From Mogibacterium kristiansenii (lineage in GTDB: Bacteria; Bacillota; Clostridia; Peptostreptococcales; Anaerovoracaceae): a stretch of DNA of 64,000 nt. The stretch covers positions 42,708-106,707 of the forward strand of contig NZ_VUNA01000006.1 in NCBI RefSeq assembly GCF_009695905.1. Direction: 5' to 3'. This document shows positions 45,747 to 56,418 of this stretch, in pieces (the stretch's first letter is position 1; each line of letters opens with the position of its first letter). The notes beneath the pieces are model-generated. The model searched no databases, was not told the DNA's origin, and was given only the letters and a program-made list of their open reading frames with translations. A program made the position numbers and the translations under genes.

Positions 45747-46547
45747 CTATTTCTTTCTTACTGCTTTATTCTTCTCGTAAACCTCAACGAGACCATCCAA
45801 TGTCAATCGCCGATCGATTACATCGATACAGGAGACCCCGCTATCTACCATGGTCGCCATACCACCGGTAGCGATAACCTTGATGTCCTCGTATTTTTTT
45901 CCGTAATCCGACACCAGTTCCTTCTTCATGCCCTCGATGATTCGTTCTGCCAGACCCATCTGACCGAAAATCAGACCCGCCTGCATATTTTCAATGGTAT
46001 TCTTGCAGATAACACGATTCGGTGTTTCCAGATCCACATTCGGCAGCTTCGCCGTGTGCTCAAAGAGCGCCGTCGCCGAGGTCTTAATTCCCGGTGCAAT
46101 CGCACCGCCCAGGAACTCCGCATCCTCTGTTACCACGCAGAATGTGGTCGCCGTTCCGAAGTCCACCACAATCAGCGGTCCGTCATATTTCGCATGAGCG
46201 GCCACCGCATTCACAATTCGGTCCGAACCAATCTGACGAGGGTCGTCGCATTTAATCTTTAAGCCGGTTTTAATTCCCGTCTCCACCACCAGCGGCGTGA
46301 TGTTAAAATACTTCAGGCACATGTGCTGCAGTGTAAACAGCAGTGACGGCACTACCGTTGAGATAATAGCATCGTCAATGTCCTTCGGACTGATTCCGTC
46401 ATGGCGAAACATCTGATCGATAATGACGCCGTATTCATCCGCGCTTCGCTTGTTGTCGGTAGCCATTCTCCAGCTGCCGATCATCTTTCGATTCTTAAAA
46501 ACCCCCAGTACAACATTTGTATTCCCAACATCCACTGTCAGAAGCAT
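45747..46547 (-). CDS. coaX: Type III pantothenate kinase
   Basis: A 266-residue CoaX enzyme, the first step of coenzyme A synthesis. It opens with the ASKHA phosphate loop LLTVDVGNTNVVLGVF. DPRQIGSDRIVNAVAA (about 98-113) and VDFGTATTF (about 124) mark the type III family, which needs a monovalent cation and is not inhibited by CoA. It is 3 bp upstream of dusB and 1 bp downstream of the PucR gene. Confidence 0.97.
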   Translation of the reverse strand: MLLTVDVGNTNVVLGVFKNRKMIGSWRMATDNKRSADEYGVIIDQMFRHDGISPKDIDDAIISTVVPSLLFTLQHMCLKYFNITPLVVETGIKTGLKIKCDDPRQIGSDRIVNAVAAHAKYDGPLIVVDFGTATTFCVVTEDAEFLGGAIAPGIKTSATALFEHTAKLPNVDLETPNRVICKNTIENMQAGLIFGQMGLAERIIEGMKKELVSDYGKKYEDIKVIATGGMATMVDSGVSCIDVIDRRLTLDGLVEVYEKNKAVRKK

Positions 46548-46548
46548 C

Positions 46549-48120
46549 CTATTGATCCTCCAGTCTTCTCAATGCCAATGCCATCGTCAAACCCGGAATA
46601 ATCCGGTTACCGGTCATTTCTGCGCCCAGAATTTCATTAATTCGCTTCAGACGATACTGTACCGTATTATTATGAATGCTCATAAATTCTGCCGTCTTGT
46701 TGCTGTTCATGCTGGCATCCAGCACAAAAGTCTCCAGGGTTTCCAGCAACAGTTTTCCTTTGTTGGAAGAAACTTCTCTGCTGAACGGTTCCAGCAGATC
46801 CAGATACATCTTCTTCAGGCTGCTGCTTTGCAGGATAATATCCATGCAGTTGCAAACCATGGACATTTCATATTTTGTAAAAACACGTTTGTATGGGAAT
46901 ACGGTTTCCACGTAGTTCCAGGTTTCGTTAATCAGCTTAAATCCTTCTACCGCATTGTCCAAATTCTCGATTCCTGTGGAATGGAAAATCCGAACATTCG
47001 GCTTTCCGGCTTTCAGCGCGTCGAACATGTCCAGACAAGCGTTCTTCAATGCCATTGGTTTTTCCTCCGAAGCGCTGACATAAATCAAGCCGTAAAACTC
47101 GTTCTGCTCCACCAGCGGAAGAATACCCAGGTTATATTTCATCTTATATTCATCGATAATATCGATGAAATCCGAATTATCGATTCCGTTGGCATAGAAG
47201 GAGCTGAGGAAAATCTTATTCTTCATGTCCGCTTCATCTACCAGCGTATAGCAGAAGGACAGATCGTTTCGAATTGCGGCTTTGATGAATTCGGCTCTGG
47301 AATCTCTCTCCGGAGTATACTTCCACATTCCCATCGCCAGTTCAATTACCTCTGCCAGCTTCGTAATCTCTACGGCAGAGTAGTTATCATTATCATCCAC
47401 AATCATGAGAATGTGTTTTTCACCGTTGATATCGATAATTCCCCAATAGGTAATTACATCCGAAATCTCCACCTGAGTGAATACCGATGAATGGGTGATA
47501 TCCCTTCTTTTGGCCACATTGATGGCATTCTCGATGGTCTCCTTATGACGGGTCTCAATCGTGAGAATCGGATTGAACTCCAGCGTCATCAGAACCACCT
47601 GGTAGTCGTTGTGTACCGCTGCCTCCTTGAGCGCGCTTTGGAAATTGCTGTGCTTTTCAAAGTTCAGCAGATGATAAATGGTATTGTTCAGCAGGTTATC
47701 GCTGTAGTTATGTCCGTAGAGGATTTTGTCCATCACCTGTTCGATTACCATGGCGTAAGTCAGCTCGCCTTCATCCGCAATGGTAATCACCAGAAGGCCG
47801 CTCTCCTCTGCCGCTTTGATTACGCGGCTGTCCAGCGCACGAACACCGTGCTCGTTCAGGAACACCACCAGCGTGGCAATTTGCTTTCTGCCAAATCCGG
47901 AGATTACACGGCACTGTGCTTCCACATCGTCCTTAATCTGCCAAAAATGAGTTAACACCATCTGTTCCGGCACGCCGTTTCGCTCCACGCCGGCTTCCAG
48001 ATTATTTTCATCAAAAACCGATACCGAACGAACTCGCCGGTCGCTTTTTCTCATGCAAGATTCTACAGTACTGTTTCTAAACGCGTCTAACCTTAGACAA
48101 TCCTCGACTGTAATTTTCAT
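46549..48120 (-). CDS. PucR family transcriptional regulator
   Basis: A 523-residue regulator. The N-terminal part (1-130) has the PucR ligand-sensing outline (MKITVEDCLRLDAFRNSTV; VVFLNEHGVRALDSRVIKAAEESGLLVITI). A middle GGDEF-like linker carries no recognised motif. The C-terminal helix-turn-helix (about 460-515) contains NSNKTAEFMSIHNNTVQYRLKRI, shown here in part. PucR proteins activate purine, amino-acid or related catabolic genes. Here it directly precedes coaX, with no catabolic operon nearby, so its target is unknown. Confidence 0.9.
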   Translation of the reverse strand: MKITVEDCLRLDAFRNSTVESCMRKSDRRVRSVSVFDENNLEAGVERNGVPEQMVLTHFWQIKDDVEAQCRVISGFGRKQIATLVVFLNEHGVRALDSRVIKAAEESGLLVITIADEGELTYAMVIEQVMDKILYGHNYSDNLLNNTIYHLLNFEKHSNFQSALKEAAVHNDYQVVLMTLEFNPILTIETRHKETIENAINVAKRRDITHSSVFTQVEISDVITYWGIIDINGEKHILMIVDDNDNYSAVEITKLAEVIELAMGMWKYTPERDSRAEFIKAAIRNDLSFCYTLVDEADMKNKIFLSSFYANGIDNSDFIDIIDEYKMKYNLGILPLVEQNEFYGLIYVSASEEKPMALKNACLDMFDALKAGKPNVRIFHSTGIENLDNAVEGFKLINETWNYVETVFPYKRVFTKYEMSMVCNCMDIILQSSSLKKMYLDLLEPFSREVSSNKGKLLLETLETFVLDASMNSNKTAEFMSIHNNTVQYRLKRINEILGAEMTGNRIIPGLTMALALRRLEDQ

Positions 48121-48134
48121 CTTTTCACACCCCT

Positions 48135-50276
48135 CTACTTTTCTTCCGTTTCGTTATCCTTCTCTTCAGAATCGCATTCGGAATTGCGTTCAATTTCGTG
48201 AGTCTCTTCCCGGGATGAATTCTCGTCCTTGGTCTTCATCGCCTCCGCTGCCTCGCCGGCTTTCAAAAGCGCCTTAAGAATTTCTTCTTTGGCAGGGGTC
48301 ATCTCTTCCTCGGATCCCATAATGGACTGCTTTAATTCTTCCATGCGGGCTTCTTCCGCTGCCTTCCGCTCCGCTTCCAGACGAGCGCTTTCTTCCGCTT
48401 CAGCAGCATTCCGCTTCTCTCTTTCTTCTTCTTCCGCCTGTACCTGAGCCTGCAGTTCTTCCGGTGTAACGGTTCCATCGTACAGCGCTTCGAACTGGGT
48501 TCCGTCCAGGGTCTCTACCAGAAGCAGCGCCTGAGCCACCCTTTCCAAAGCATCATCATGCTCCTGCAGAATCCGAATGGTTTCCGCATAGCTGTCTTCC
48601 AGAATGGAACGGATTTCCATATCGATTTCCGATGCAATGGTTTCCGAATAATTCTGGCGGGTGGAGAAATCCTTGCCCAGGAACACTTCTCCGCCGGAAT
48701 TGAAGCTTACCGGTCCCAGCTTCTCGCTGAATCCGTATTCCGTAATCATGGAACGAGCAATCTGAGTTGCGCGCTCCAAGTCGTTGCTGGCTCCAGTGCT
48801 GATGTCATCCAGCTTCAGCTGTTCCGCTACACGGCCGCCCAGCAGATGCTTGATGGAATTCAGCATGTTGCCCTTGGTCTCAAAGAACTGATCCTTTTCC
48901 GGCAGAGACATGGTGAATCCACCGGCCATTCCTCTTGGAATAATGGTAATCTGATGAACCGGATCCGACTTCGGCAGGGACTTCATCACCACCGCATGTC
49001 CGGCTTCGTGGTATGCCGTCAGCTTTCGTTCCTCTTCAGAAATCATCCGAGATTTCTTCTGCGGTCCCGCAATGACCTTTGTAGTTGCTTCCTCGATTTC
49101 ATCCATGCGAATCTTGGTGCCGTTACGGCGTGCGGTCAACAACGCTGCCTCATTTACCAGATTCTCGATATCCGCCGGAGAGAATCCCGGTGTTCTCTTA
49201 GCCAGAACTTCCAGAGACACGTCCTCTGCCAGCGGTTTATTCTTCGTGTGTACCTTGAAAATTTCTTCTCTTGCCTTTACATCCGGCATGCCGATGACAA
49301 TCTGGCGGTCAAAACGTCCCGGTCTCAGCAGCGCCGGATCCAGAACATCCGGACGGTTGGTGGCTGCCAGGATGATAATTCCGGCGTTTTCGTCAAATCC
49401 GTCCATCTCCACCAGCAGCTGGTTCAGGGTCTGTTCTCTTTCGTCGTTTCCGCCGCCCAGGCCGGCACCTCTCTTCCGTCCTACGGCATCAATCTCATCG
49501 ATAAAAATAATGCACGGTGCATTCTTCTTTGCCTGCTCGAAGAGGTCACGGACACGGGAAGCGCCGACACCAACGAACATCTCCACGAAGTCCGAACCGG
49601 AAATCGTAAAGAACGGTACACCCGCTTCACCTGCAGTGGCCTTGGAAATGTAGGTTTTACCGGTACCAGGATTACCCACCATCAGCACACCTTTCGGAAT
49701 TCTGGCTCCCAGCTGGGAGTACTTTCCCGGATTTCTTAAGAAGTCTACAATTTCCTGAAGCTCTTCCTTTTCCTCCTTGAGGCCGGCTACATCCTTAAAG
49801 GTAATGCTCTTTCCGTTATCCTTATACAGCTTTGCCCGATTCTTTCCGAACTGGAAGGCCTTGTTGTTCCCGCCCTGGCTCATCATAAAGTAGAACAGGA
49901 AAATCAGCGCCACCACCATAATAATCGTCGGCAGCAGCGAGAAGAAGTTCACGCTGCTTTCCGGCGGATCGCTTTCCAGCGTAATCTGGTGCTTCTCCAA
50001 CATGGAATTGATGTAATGCTCTTCCACCCAGCTGATTTCAACTACCGAAGGCGCATAGGCAAACTCTACGTTGCCGTTCTTCTTCGTTCCGCTGAGTTTC
50101 CGATCTGTAATGTTCAAAGATTCATATTTCTTACCGTCCAGCTGTTCCACGAACTGGGAGAATTTAATCTCCTTCTTCGAAGCCGGGTTGTCCATTCCCC
50201 GATACAGGTAGGCTGCACCCAAAACAATCATGAAGATAAGTAAATAAATACCGAAGTTCTTGCTTGCTCGTTTCAA
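48135..50276 (-). CDS. ftsH: Membrane AAA+ metalloprotease FtsH with extended acidic tail
   Basis: A 713-residue membrane protease for quality control. Two spans (about 9-25 and 113-132) flank an external domain. The AAA module carries Walker A GNPGTGKT (201-208, Asn where Pro is usual), Walker B ([10 protein letters not shown]) and the second region of homology. Zinc motif HEAGH is at 423-427. After the protease domain (to about 610) comes an unusually long tail of about 100 residues rich in Glu, Lys and Ala. The start codon is TTG. Confidence 0.96.
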   Translation of the reverse strand: MKRASKNFGIYLLIFMIVLGAAYLYRGMDNPASKKEIKFSQFVEQLDGKKYESLNITDRKLSGTKKNGNVEFAYAPSVVEISWVEEHYINSMLEKHQITLESDPPESSVNFFSLLPTIIMVVALIFLFYFMMSQGGNNKAFQFGKNRAKLYKDNGKSITFKDVAGLKEEKEELQEIVDFLRNPGKYSQLGARIPKGVLMVGNPGTGKTYISKATAGEAGVPFFTISGSDFVEMFVGVGASRVRDLFEQAKKNAPCIIFIDEIDAVGRKRGAGLGGGNDEREQTLNQLLVEMDGFDENAGIIILAATNRPDVLDPALLRPGRFDRQIVIGMPDVKAREEIFKVHTKNKPLAEDVSLEVLAKRTPGFSPADIENLVNEAALLTARRNGTKIRMDEIEEATTKVIAGPQKKSRMISEEERKLTAYHEAGHAVVMKSLPKSDPVHQITIIPRGMAGGFTMSLPEKDQFFETKGNMLNSIKHLLGGRVAEQLKLDDISTGASNDLERATQIARSMITEYGFSEKLGPVSFNSGGEVFLGKDFSTRQNYSETIASEIDMEIRSILEDSYAETIRILQEHDDALERVAQALLLVETLDGTQFEALYDGTVTPEELQAQVQAEEEEREKRNAAEAEESARLEAERKAAEEARMEELKQSIMGSEEEMTPAKEEILKALLKAGEAAEAMKTKDENSSREETHEIERNSECDSEEKDNETEEK

Positions 50277-50344
50277 TTTGATGATTCCCTTTCTATCGAT
50301 AACAATAAAATTTGTTTATTTACACAAACTGCTAGGTTATTTTA

Positions 50345-51793
50345 TCATAGGCAATCGGTGATTTCAAGAAATAAAAACGCTTTCGACCCTTCCTCAATCT
50401 GATACTTTTGTGAAATTCTTCCCTTCTTCTGTTCCACTTCATTTGGGATTCCGGAATTCGGAAGAATCCAAAGTATTTCTCTACCGATTGCGATCATCTC
50501 CAGCCAATCCCGATACTCCTTTGGGATTTTTCGGTCCACCATGTAATCCTGGATTTTCTTGTGCTTTCCGCCGGCGATGCCAATTCGGTCTCCGGCTTTT
50601 CGGGTTCTCAGCATCAGCTTTTTTTCCGGCTCCGGATATTCCCGGCAAAGCTTATCGTAGTCCAGCACCGCACACGGCACAATTTCCTTTTGAGCATTTC
50701 GGACGTCCTCGAAGGCCGCGGAGTCTTTTTTTAGGACCTGCACCCGTAAGTGATGCCGCCCTTCCATCGCGTGTTCGTCATCCGGTGCCACTTTTCGAAA
50801 CACCAGCTCCTCATAGCGGCGCTCCGCCCGCCAGCCCCCGGGCAGGTTCACAGATGCGGAGGGATTCTCCGACTTCAGGATGTTCAGGACGTTCTCCACG
50901 ATGGTGTACCGGAGATTTTCGTCTCCGCTGCATTCTCGAATCACTTGGGCCACCACCCGGCGGATTATCGCCGAATGCAGGACCCGAAGTCCGTTTGCAT
51001 CCAGAATCCGTTCGTCCTGCGGTGCTTCCCGTTGAAGCGCGGCGAGAGCGGTTCGGGCTTGCTCCTCCATGTAATTCTCTTCCGGGCCGGCAATTTCCGC
51101 CAGGCTTTGCAATGCCTCTTTGACCCCGGGGTTGAAATATTTCTCCAGATAGGGAATCAGCTCCCGGCGAATTCGGTTCCGGGTGTACTCCACGCTATCG
51201 TTGCTTTCGTCGTAGTTGGGGCGCAGCGCGTGCTCCGCTGCATAGTCTTCAATTTCCTTTCGGGAAGTGGAAAGCAGCGGCCGGACGATGGCATATCCCT
51301 TTTCATCGCGTCGGGTGGAGGGGATTCCCGCCAGTCCTCGGATTCCGGTGCCTCGCACGATGCGCTGCAGCAGGGTTTCGCACTGATCGTCTGCGTTGTG
51401 AGCCAGGGCGATGCGAATGCGCTCCTTCGGAACACCTTCCTGCAGAAGTTCCTCCGCCACTTCGTCGAAAATCCGGTATCGTGCCGTACGTCCCGCCTCT
51501 TCCACCGAACACTTCTGCGCCCGGGCAATGCTTCGGCAGTCGATTCGGCGAACTCGGCAGGGCAGATTCCATTCCCTGCAAATTTCTGCCGCATGGCGCT
51601 CTTCACTGTCGGCGTTCTCCCGCAGTTGATGGTTCACGTGAACGGGAACGATATTCAGATTTTCCGGAGATTCCAGCTCCTTTAAAATATGAAGCAAGGT
51701 CAGCGAGTCCGGTCCCCCGGACAATCCCAGAATCACCGTGCTGTTTTTCGGAACCAATCCGCCTTGCTGTACTCTTTTTACCAGTCCGTCCAT
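50345..51793 (-). CDS. tilS: tRNA(Ile)-lysidine synthase
   Basis: A 482-residue N-type ATP pyrophosphatase that converts the wobble cytidine of tRNA-Ile (CAU) to lysidine. The PP-loop SGGPDS is at about residues 27-32, then VHVNHQLRENADSEE and AHNADDQCETLLQRIVRGTGIRGLAG. Substrate-binding C-terminal domains follow. ATG 51793 fits the family start and leaves 19 bp after tatD; the longer frame overlaps tatD. TilS-FtsH adjacency is common in Firmicutes. Confidence 0.95.
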   Translation of the reverse strand: MDGLVKRVQQGGLVPKNSTVILGLSGGPDSLTLLHILKELESPENLNIVPVHVNHQLRENADSEERHAAEICREWNLPCRVRRIDCRSIARAQKCSVEEAGRTARYRIFDEVAEELLQEGVPKERIRIALAHNADDQCETLLQRIVRGTGIRGLAGIPSTRRDEKGYAIVRPLLSTSRKEIEDYAAEHALRPNYDESNDSVEYTRNRIRRELIPYLEKYFNPGVKEALQSLAEIAGPEENYMEEQARTALAALQREAPQDERILDANGLRVLHSAIIRRVVAQVIRECSGDENLRYTIVENVLNILKSENPSASVNLPGGWRAERRYEELVFRKVAPDDEHAMEGRHHLRVQVLKKDSAAFEDVRNAQKEIVPCAVLDYDKLCREYPEPEKKLMLRTRKAGDRIGIAGGKHKKIQDYMVDRKIPKEYRDWLEMIAIGREILWILPNSGIPNEVEQKKGRISQKYQIEEGSKAFLFLEITDCL

Positions 51794-51812
51794 GGTCCTT
51801 TCGTCCCCTTCG

Positions 51813-52658
51813 TTACTCTTTCTCGTCCCTTGGGATATCGAAGAATCGGCAGCCGTTGGCATAGAGAATTTCTTCCGCCGCTTCGTATTCCATATCTTTA
51901 ATCAATGCAATTCGCCGAATGATATGTTCGATATACGGCGACCGGTTCGGCCGTCCCCGGAAGGGTTCCGGCGTAAGGTACGGCGCATCGGTTTCCGTCA
52001 TGATAAATTCGATAGGAACCTGCTTTACCACTTCCACCGTCTTCCGGCCGTTTTTGAAGGTCACCGGTCCGCCGATGGAAATAGTGGCCCCCAAAGCCAC
52101 GTATTCCTTGGCCAATTCCGCCGATCCAGAGAAGCAGTGGAGCTGCACCCGGGCATCCGGAACCGGCTGTCCGCTTGCATTCAGCCGCGTCGGGAAAGCC
52201 GCCTTTCGCTCTTCCGAGAACAAGCCTTCCTCTTTCAGTATGTCCAGTGTCAGCTGATTGGCATCTCGTGTATGAATCATCACCGGCACCTGATGGCTCA
52301 TGCCAATCCGAAGCTGCTTCCGGAACAACTCAATCTGTTCTTCTTTCGTGTCCTTGCCATAATGGAAATCCAGCCCGATTTCTCCAAGCGCCTGCACTTT
52401 ACGATGTGCCAGCATCTCTTCAATGCGTGTCAGATCCTCCTCCGTGTATTCCGCCGCATGCTCCGGATGGATGCCCACCGCTGCATAGCACCAGGAATAC
52501 GTTTCCGCATCCTCAATGGCCTTCCGGGAAGATGCCACCGAGTCGCCTGCGTCGATGATGATTCCAACATCCGATGCGGCGATTTCTTCCGCCCGCTGCG
52601 CCCGCTCTTCCTCGTCAAAGCCCTCAAAATTCAAATGTGTATGTGCGTCGAATATCAT
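51813..52658 (-). CDS. tatD: TatD family metal-dependent hydrolase
   Basis: A 281-residue TIM-barrel metallohydrolase (DNase/RNase quality-control family). Metal ligands appear as FDAHTHLNF at the start, the ALGEIGLDFHYG block (about 93), HTRDAN (about 127), LHCFSGSAELA (about 176) and TDAPYL (about 230). ATG 52658 has GAGGGGA upstream. It follows the metG terminator closely, so readthrough may be needed for its expression. Confidence 0.93.
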   Translation of the reverse strand: MIFDAHTHLNFEGFDEEERAQRAEEIAASDVGIIIDAGDSVASSRKAIEDAETYSWCYAAVGIHPEHAAEYTEEDLTRIEEMLAHRKVQALGEIGLDFHYGKDTKEEQIELFRKQLRIGMSHQVPVMIHTRDANQLTLDILKEEGLFSEERKAAFPTRLNASGQPVPDARVQLHCFSGSAELAKEYVALGATISIGGPVTFKNGRKTVEVVKQVPIEFIMTETDAPYLTPEPFRGRPNRSPYIEHIIRRIALIKDMEYEAAEEILYANGCRFFDIPRDEKE

Positions 52659-52680
52659 ATTTCCCCTCATGTTGAAAAAA

Positions 52681-52708
52681 GGGTCTCGAGATGCATGCTC
52701 TCAAGACC
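52681..52708 (-). terminator. Terminator after metG
   Basis: GGGTCT...AGACCC arms (52681-52690 and about 52698-52708) form a long stem. On the minus strand it ends in six T residues (52675-52680) just before the tatD ribosome-binding site. Confidence 0.8.
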
Positions 52709-52730
52709 CGTTCTCTCTGTTATGCGATAT

Positions 52731-54326
52731 CTATTTTTTGTTCTTCGTAGCAACCTTTTCCTGACGAATCTGAGACAGCGCTTCCAATTCCTTCTCGATA
52801 TCGAGACGCGGGAAAAGAACCTCTCCCTTCTGCACCTTGCAGCCATCCATCTGATAGAAGGTAAAAGCATCCTCCCATTTTGCTTCCACGTCCGCCAGTC
52901 CCAGCTGTTCTCTCATGCGCTCCGAAGTGGTGTGCATGTATGGGATTATCAGGATGGAAACGATTCTCAGTGCTTCTACCAGGTTCCGAAGAACGGTATC
53001 CAGCTCTGCCTTCCGCTCCGGATCCTTTGCCAGAATCCACGGGGTCTTCTCGTCGATATACTTATTCGCTCTGCGAACGATTGCCCAGATTTCATCCAGC
53101 GCCATGTTGAACTGGAAGGTATCCATCTTATCTTCCACCCGGTTGCCGGCGGTTGTTGCCATCTCCTGCAGCTCTTCGTCAATCTCATCCTTCGTTGTTG
53201 CTTCCGGAACCACACCATCGTTGTACTTCATAATCATGGATACGGTTCTGGACAGCAAGTTCCCCAGGTCATTGGCCAGATCGTAGTTGAGGCGCTTCAG
53301 CATAATCTCATTGGTGTAGACGCCGTCCTGACCGAAGGTGTACTCTCTCAGCAAGAAGTACTTCAGCGCATCGATGCCGTAGCGGTCGATGAGGATTTCC
53401 GGATCCACCACGTTGCCCTTGGACTTGGACATCTTTCCGCCGTCAATCAGCAGCCATCCGTGTCCCAGCACCTGCTTCGGCAGCGGTTCCTTCAGGGACA
53501 TAAGCATTGCCGGCCAAATGATGGAGTGGAAACGCACGATTTCCTTGCCCACCAGGTGGACATCCACCGGCCAGTACTTCTTGTACAGTTCATCGTCTTC
53601 CGAATATCCCAAAGCGGTGATGTAGTTGGACAGCGCATCCAGCCATACGTAGATGACGTGTTCTTCGTCAATCGGAACCGGGATTCCCCAGTCGAAGGTG
53701 GAACGGGAAATGCAAAGATCTTCCAGACCCTGCTCCACAAAGGAAATCATTTCATTTCTGCGCGCTTCCGGCTGCAAAAAATCCGGGTTGTTCCGGAAAT
53801 TATCCAGCAGCGCATCGCTGTACTTGGACAGACGGAAGAAGTACGCATCTTCGCTCATCTTCTTCACTTCACGACCGCAGTCCGGGCACTTTCCGTCTAC
53901 CAGCTGAGATTCCGGCCAGTAGGATTCACACGGAGTGCAGTACCAGCCTTCGTACTTGCCCTTGTAGATGTCTCCATTCTCGTACATCTTCATGAAGATG
54001 TTCTGTACTCTCTTGATATGACGCGGCTCCGTGGTCCGAATGAAATCATCGTAGCTGATTTCCATCTTATCCCAGAGTCTCAGAATGGTTTCCACCACAC
54101 CGTCTACGTATTCTTTCGGTGTGACCTGAGCTTCTTCCGCACATTTCTCAATCTTCTGTCCGTGTTCATCCGTCCCGGTGAGGAAGCGCACATCGTATCC
54201 GCTGAGTCTCTTGAACCGAGCCATGGCATCCGCCATTACGGTGCAGTAGGTGTGTCCGATATGCAGTTTCGCACTTGGATAATAAATTGGTGTAGTAATA
54301 TAATATGTTCCCTTGTATTCCGACAT
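52731..54326 (-). CDS. metG: Methionyl-tRNA synthetase, short form
   Basis: A 531-residue class I synthetase. HIGH is at 22-25, the zinc site is CTPCESYW...CPDCG (about 126-147), and KMSKSKGNV is near residue 300. An alpha-helical anticodon domain follows. It ends soon after that domain with a Lys-rich tail and lacks the C-terminal EMAPII-like tRNA-binding/dimerisation domain found in about 650-residue Firmicute enzymes. It is preceded by a small membrane-protein gene 35 bp upstream, whose promoter probably drives both. Confidence 0.96.
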   Translation of the reverse strand: MSEYKGTYYITTPIYYPSAKLHIGHTYCTVMADAMARFKRLSGYDVRFLTGTDEHGQKIEKCAEEAQVTPKEYVDGVVETILRLWDKMEISYDDFIRTTEPRHIKRVQNIFMKMYENGDIYKGKYEGWYCTPCESYWPESQLVDGKCPDCGREVKKMSEDAYFFRLSKYSDALLDNFRNNPDFLQPEARRNEMISFVEQGLEDLCISRSTFDWGIPVPIDEEHVIYVWLDALSNYITALGYSEDDELYKKYWPVDVHLVGKEIVRFHSIIWPAMLMSLKEPLPKQVLGHGWLLIDGGKMSKSKGNVVDPEILIDRYGIDALKYFLLREYTFGQDGVYTNEIMLKRLNYDLANDLGNLLSRTVSMIMKYNDGVVPEATTKDEIDEELQEMATTAGNRVEDKMDTFQFNMALDEIWAIVRRANKYIDEKTPWILAKDPERKAELDTVLRNLVEALRIVSILIIPYMHTTSERMREQLGLADVEAKWEDAFTFYQMDGCKVQKGEVLFPRLDIEKELEALSQIRQEKVATKNKK

Positions 54327-54361
54327 TTCCCTTAACCTTTCTATGCTATTCTTTTTGGCGA

Positions 54362-54607
54362 TTAGTCGATGATGTAATCGTCATCCTCTTCGCCCCAGTC
54401 CACATCCGACCAGTCGTCTTCCAGGAAGATTTCGTCAAAAATCTTTTTGGTGGTAACAACCAGAAGTGCACCTGCCAGCATGCTGACACCGGCAATCCGC
54501 ATTCCCAGCTTCGCCGCCTTCTTCCGTCTTATTGCTTTTGCAGCCGCAATGTCCTGCTCCGTCATGATTTCCCTCATCTTCGCTGTATTTCTTTTCTTCA
54601 AGGTCAT
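54362..54607 (-). CDS. Small single-span membrane protein with very acidic tail
   Basis: An 81-residue protein: a basic N-terminal helix (1-34), one hydrophobic span (about 35-52), then [14 protein letters not shown] and an acidic tail ending DDDYIID. An AGGAGG site precedes the ATG and a strong promoter lies upstream, so expression is likely. No family is recognised. It resembles the protein at 4450-4644 in its span, KK-x2-D-x2-FL motif and acidic end. It sits 35 bp before metG and probably shares its mRNA. Confidence 0.75.
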   Translation of the reverse strand: MTLKKRNTAKMREIMTEQDIAAAKAIRRKKAAKLGMRIAGVSMLAGALLVVTTKKIFDEIFLEDDWSDVDWGEEDDDYIID

Positions 54608-54657
54608 GATGTACCTCCTTTATGCCACTACTTTTCTGTAGATAAAAACTTAGCCTC

Positions 54658-54686
54658 ATTATACCCAATATGAACCATTTATTCAA
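54658..54686 (-). promoter_or_regulatory. Sigma-A promoter for the small protein and metG
   Basis: TTGAAT (54681-54686) and TATAAT (54658-54663) on the minus strand with a 17-bp spacer, about 50 bp before the small protein's start. Confidence 0.8.
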
Positions 54687-54753
54687 GGTTTGAACCTGCG
54701 GATTTCCATCTTGAATCGCTTCGCTTTAATGCTAAGCGACCCGATTGCTTTTC

Positions 54754-56418
54754 TCAAATATTAATGACCCGACCCATCTCCCCGGATACGCGATGGGAAA
54801 TGGCAACTACCGTTCGTTTCTCCGATGCTCGCTTCAATGCCTGCATCACTTGATGCTCGGTTTCTGCATCCAGATTGGCCGTGATTTCATCCAGAAGAAG
54901 AATCTTCGGTTCCGCCACGATTGCCCTTGCAATTGACAGAAGCTGCCACTGACCCTGCGAAAACAATTCCGGGACGCACCGGGTATCATAGCCCTCTTCC
55001 AGCGTTTCGATTTCCGAATCCAATCCGGCAAGGCGAGCTGCCCTTTTCACCTGCTCTCGGGAAACGGATTCATCGTATAACGTAATCTGCTCCGCCACGG
55101 TTCCCGGCACCATGTGATAGGATTGTTCCACATAGCCAAACCATTTTCTTTTTTCTGACGGCGGTACCTTTGTTGCAGGAATACCGCTTACCAGCACTTC
55201 CCCCGCCTCGGGAGAGTACAGTCCCAGAAGAAGCTTGAAAATCGTGCTTTTTCCCGCGCCGGTGCGACCGGAAAGAGTCACCTGCTCCCCTTCTTCCACC
55301 CGGAAAGTCATATCTTTCAATACAATGTGTTCATCATAGCCAAAGGTAACGTGATCGAATTCCAGCAGCGGAACTTTTCGTTCAATGTTTTCTCCCGAGT
55401 TTGGTGCACGTTCTTCAATTTCCCCAATTTCTTCCATCTCGAAAAATTCATTAATTCGGTGAATTCCGGCCATAGCCGTCTGAATGGTCTGAATCTCCAT
55501 TCCCAAACTTTCCACCGGCGCAAAGATCTGAGAAATATAATTCATCACCGCCACCGCAGTTCCCGCCGACATTCCGAAAAACATCAGAACCTTCGAATTA
55601 CCGGAAGCGGAGAGCATCATAATCATCGCAACCACTACCGCATTGAGAATCAGAATCACCGGTGAATATACGGAATCGTAGAAATTTGTTTTTTCCAGTG
55701 CCCGGTAACTGTCGGTAATGTATCCATCATATCGCTCCTTCATATACCTTTCTTTTCCCAGACAATGAACGGTACGAATGTTATGAAGGGTTTCCGGCAC
55801 GTGTCCCGACGCACGCGCCACCGCCTTTCGATTGGAAATTTCGGCCGCCAATGTGTTTTTCTGAACATATCTTGTAAATGCGAAAATCCCCGGCAGCAAA
55901 AGAACCAGCAGCAGCGCAAGGCCCGGATTCCGGTACCGAATTACTACCAGAATGCTGATGATTTTGCAGCTGTCGGCAACCATGCTGACGATGCCGGAAG
56001 TAAAAAGATTCTCCACCGTGTCCACATCTCCGATGAATCGGGAAACCAGCACCCCCGGCTCTTGTCGTGTAATGCCTTCAGTGGTAAGATTCGTGAATTT
56101 CTCCATCAAGCTGCTGCGAAGCGCATGCGTCATTTTCTGTCCGAACACCGTCAACAATGCCTCTCGAGTCGCTTCCAACAGTCCGGTACACGCCAGGAAT
56201 CCGAAATAGGATAAAATAAGCATCGCGGACAGCCCCTGTTCTCTGGTAATGCCATCGATAATTCGGGCAAGCACCAGCGGCGGAAGAAGCGTGGTCAGGA
56301 TTGCACCGATTGTGGCACAAAAAAGCCCGCCGGACAGCGCTTTATGCTCTTTCGTGGTACGAAAAATTACCGCCCAAACCGAATTCTTCTTTTCGATCGT
56401 TCTATTGCTCTTCCCCAC
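54754..56418 (-). CDS. ABC exporter half-transporter, subunit with altered signature
   Basis: About 554 residues: a six-span membrane domain (about 20-300) fused to an ATPase. Walker A GRTGAGKS and Walker B ILLLDEITANLD with the catalytic Glu are intact, as is the ISHR switch histidine. The signature LSGGQ reads FSQGQ. I chose a GTG start at 56418 with AGGAGG 5 nt upstream; it overlaps the partner gene by 17 bp. With that partner it should form a heterodimeric exporter. The substrate is unknown. Confidence 0.88.
   Translation of the reverse strand: MGKSNRTIEKKNSVWAVIFRTTKEHKALSGGLFCATIGAILTTLLPPLVLARIIDGITREQGLSAMLILSYFGFLACTGLLEATREALLTVFGQKMTHALRSSLMEKFTNLTTEGITRQEPGVLVSRFIGDVDTVENLFTSGIVSMVADSCKIISILVVIRYRNPGLALLLVLLLPGIFAFTRYVQKNTLAAEISNRKAVARASGHVPETLHNIRTVHCLGKERYMKERYDGYITDSYRALEKTNFYDSVYSPVILILNAVVVAMIMMLSASGNSKVLMFFGMSAGTAVAVMNYISQIFAPVESLGMEIQTIQTAMAGIHRINEFFEMEEIGEIEERAPNSGENIERKVPLLEFDHVTFGYDEHIVLKDMTFRVEEGEQVTLSGRTGAGKSTIFKLLLGLYSPEAGEVLVSGIPATKVPPSEKRKWFGYVEQSYHMVPGTVAEQITLYDESVSREQVKRAARLAGLDSEIETLEEGYDTRCVPELFSQGQWQLLSIARAIVAEPKILLLDEITANLDAETEHQVMQALKRASEKRTVVAISHRVSGEMGRVINI

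Noticed and set aside
54700..54750. Terminator after the ABC exporter pair
   Set aside because: A small TCGCTT/AAGCGA stem is present, but no T-run follows on the minus strand.
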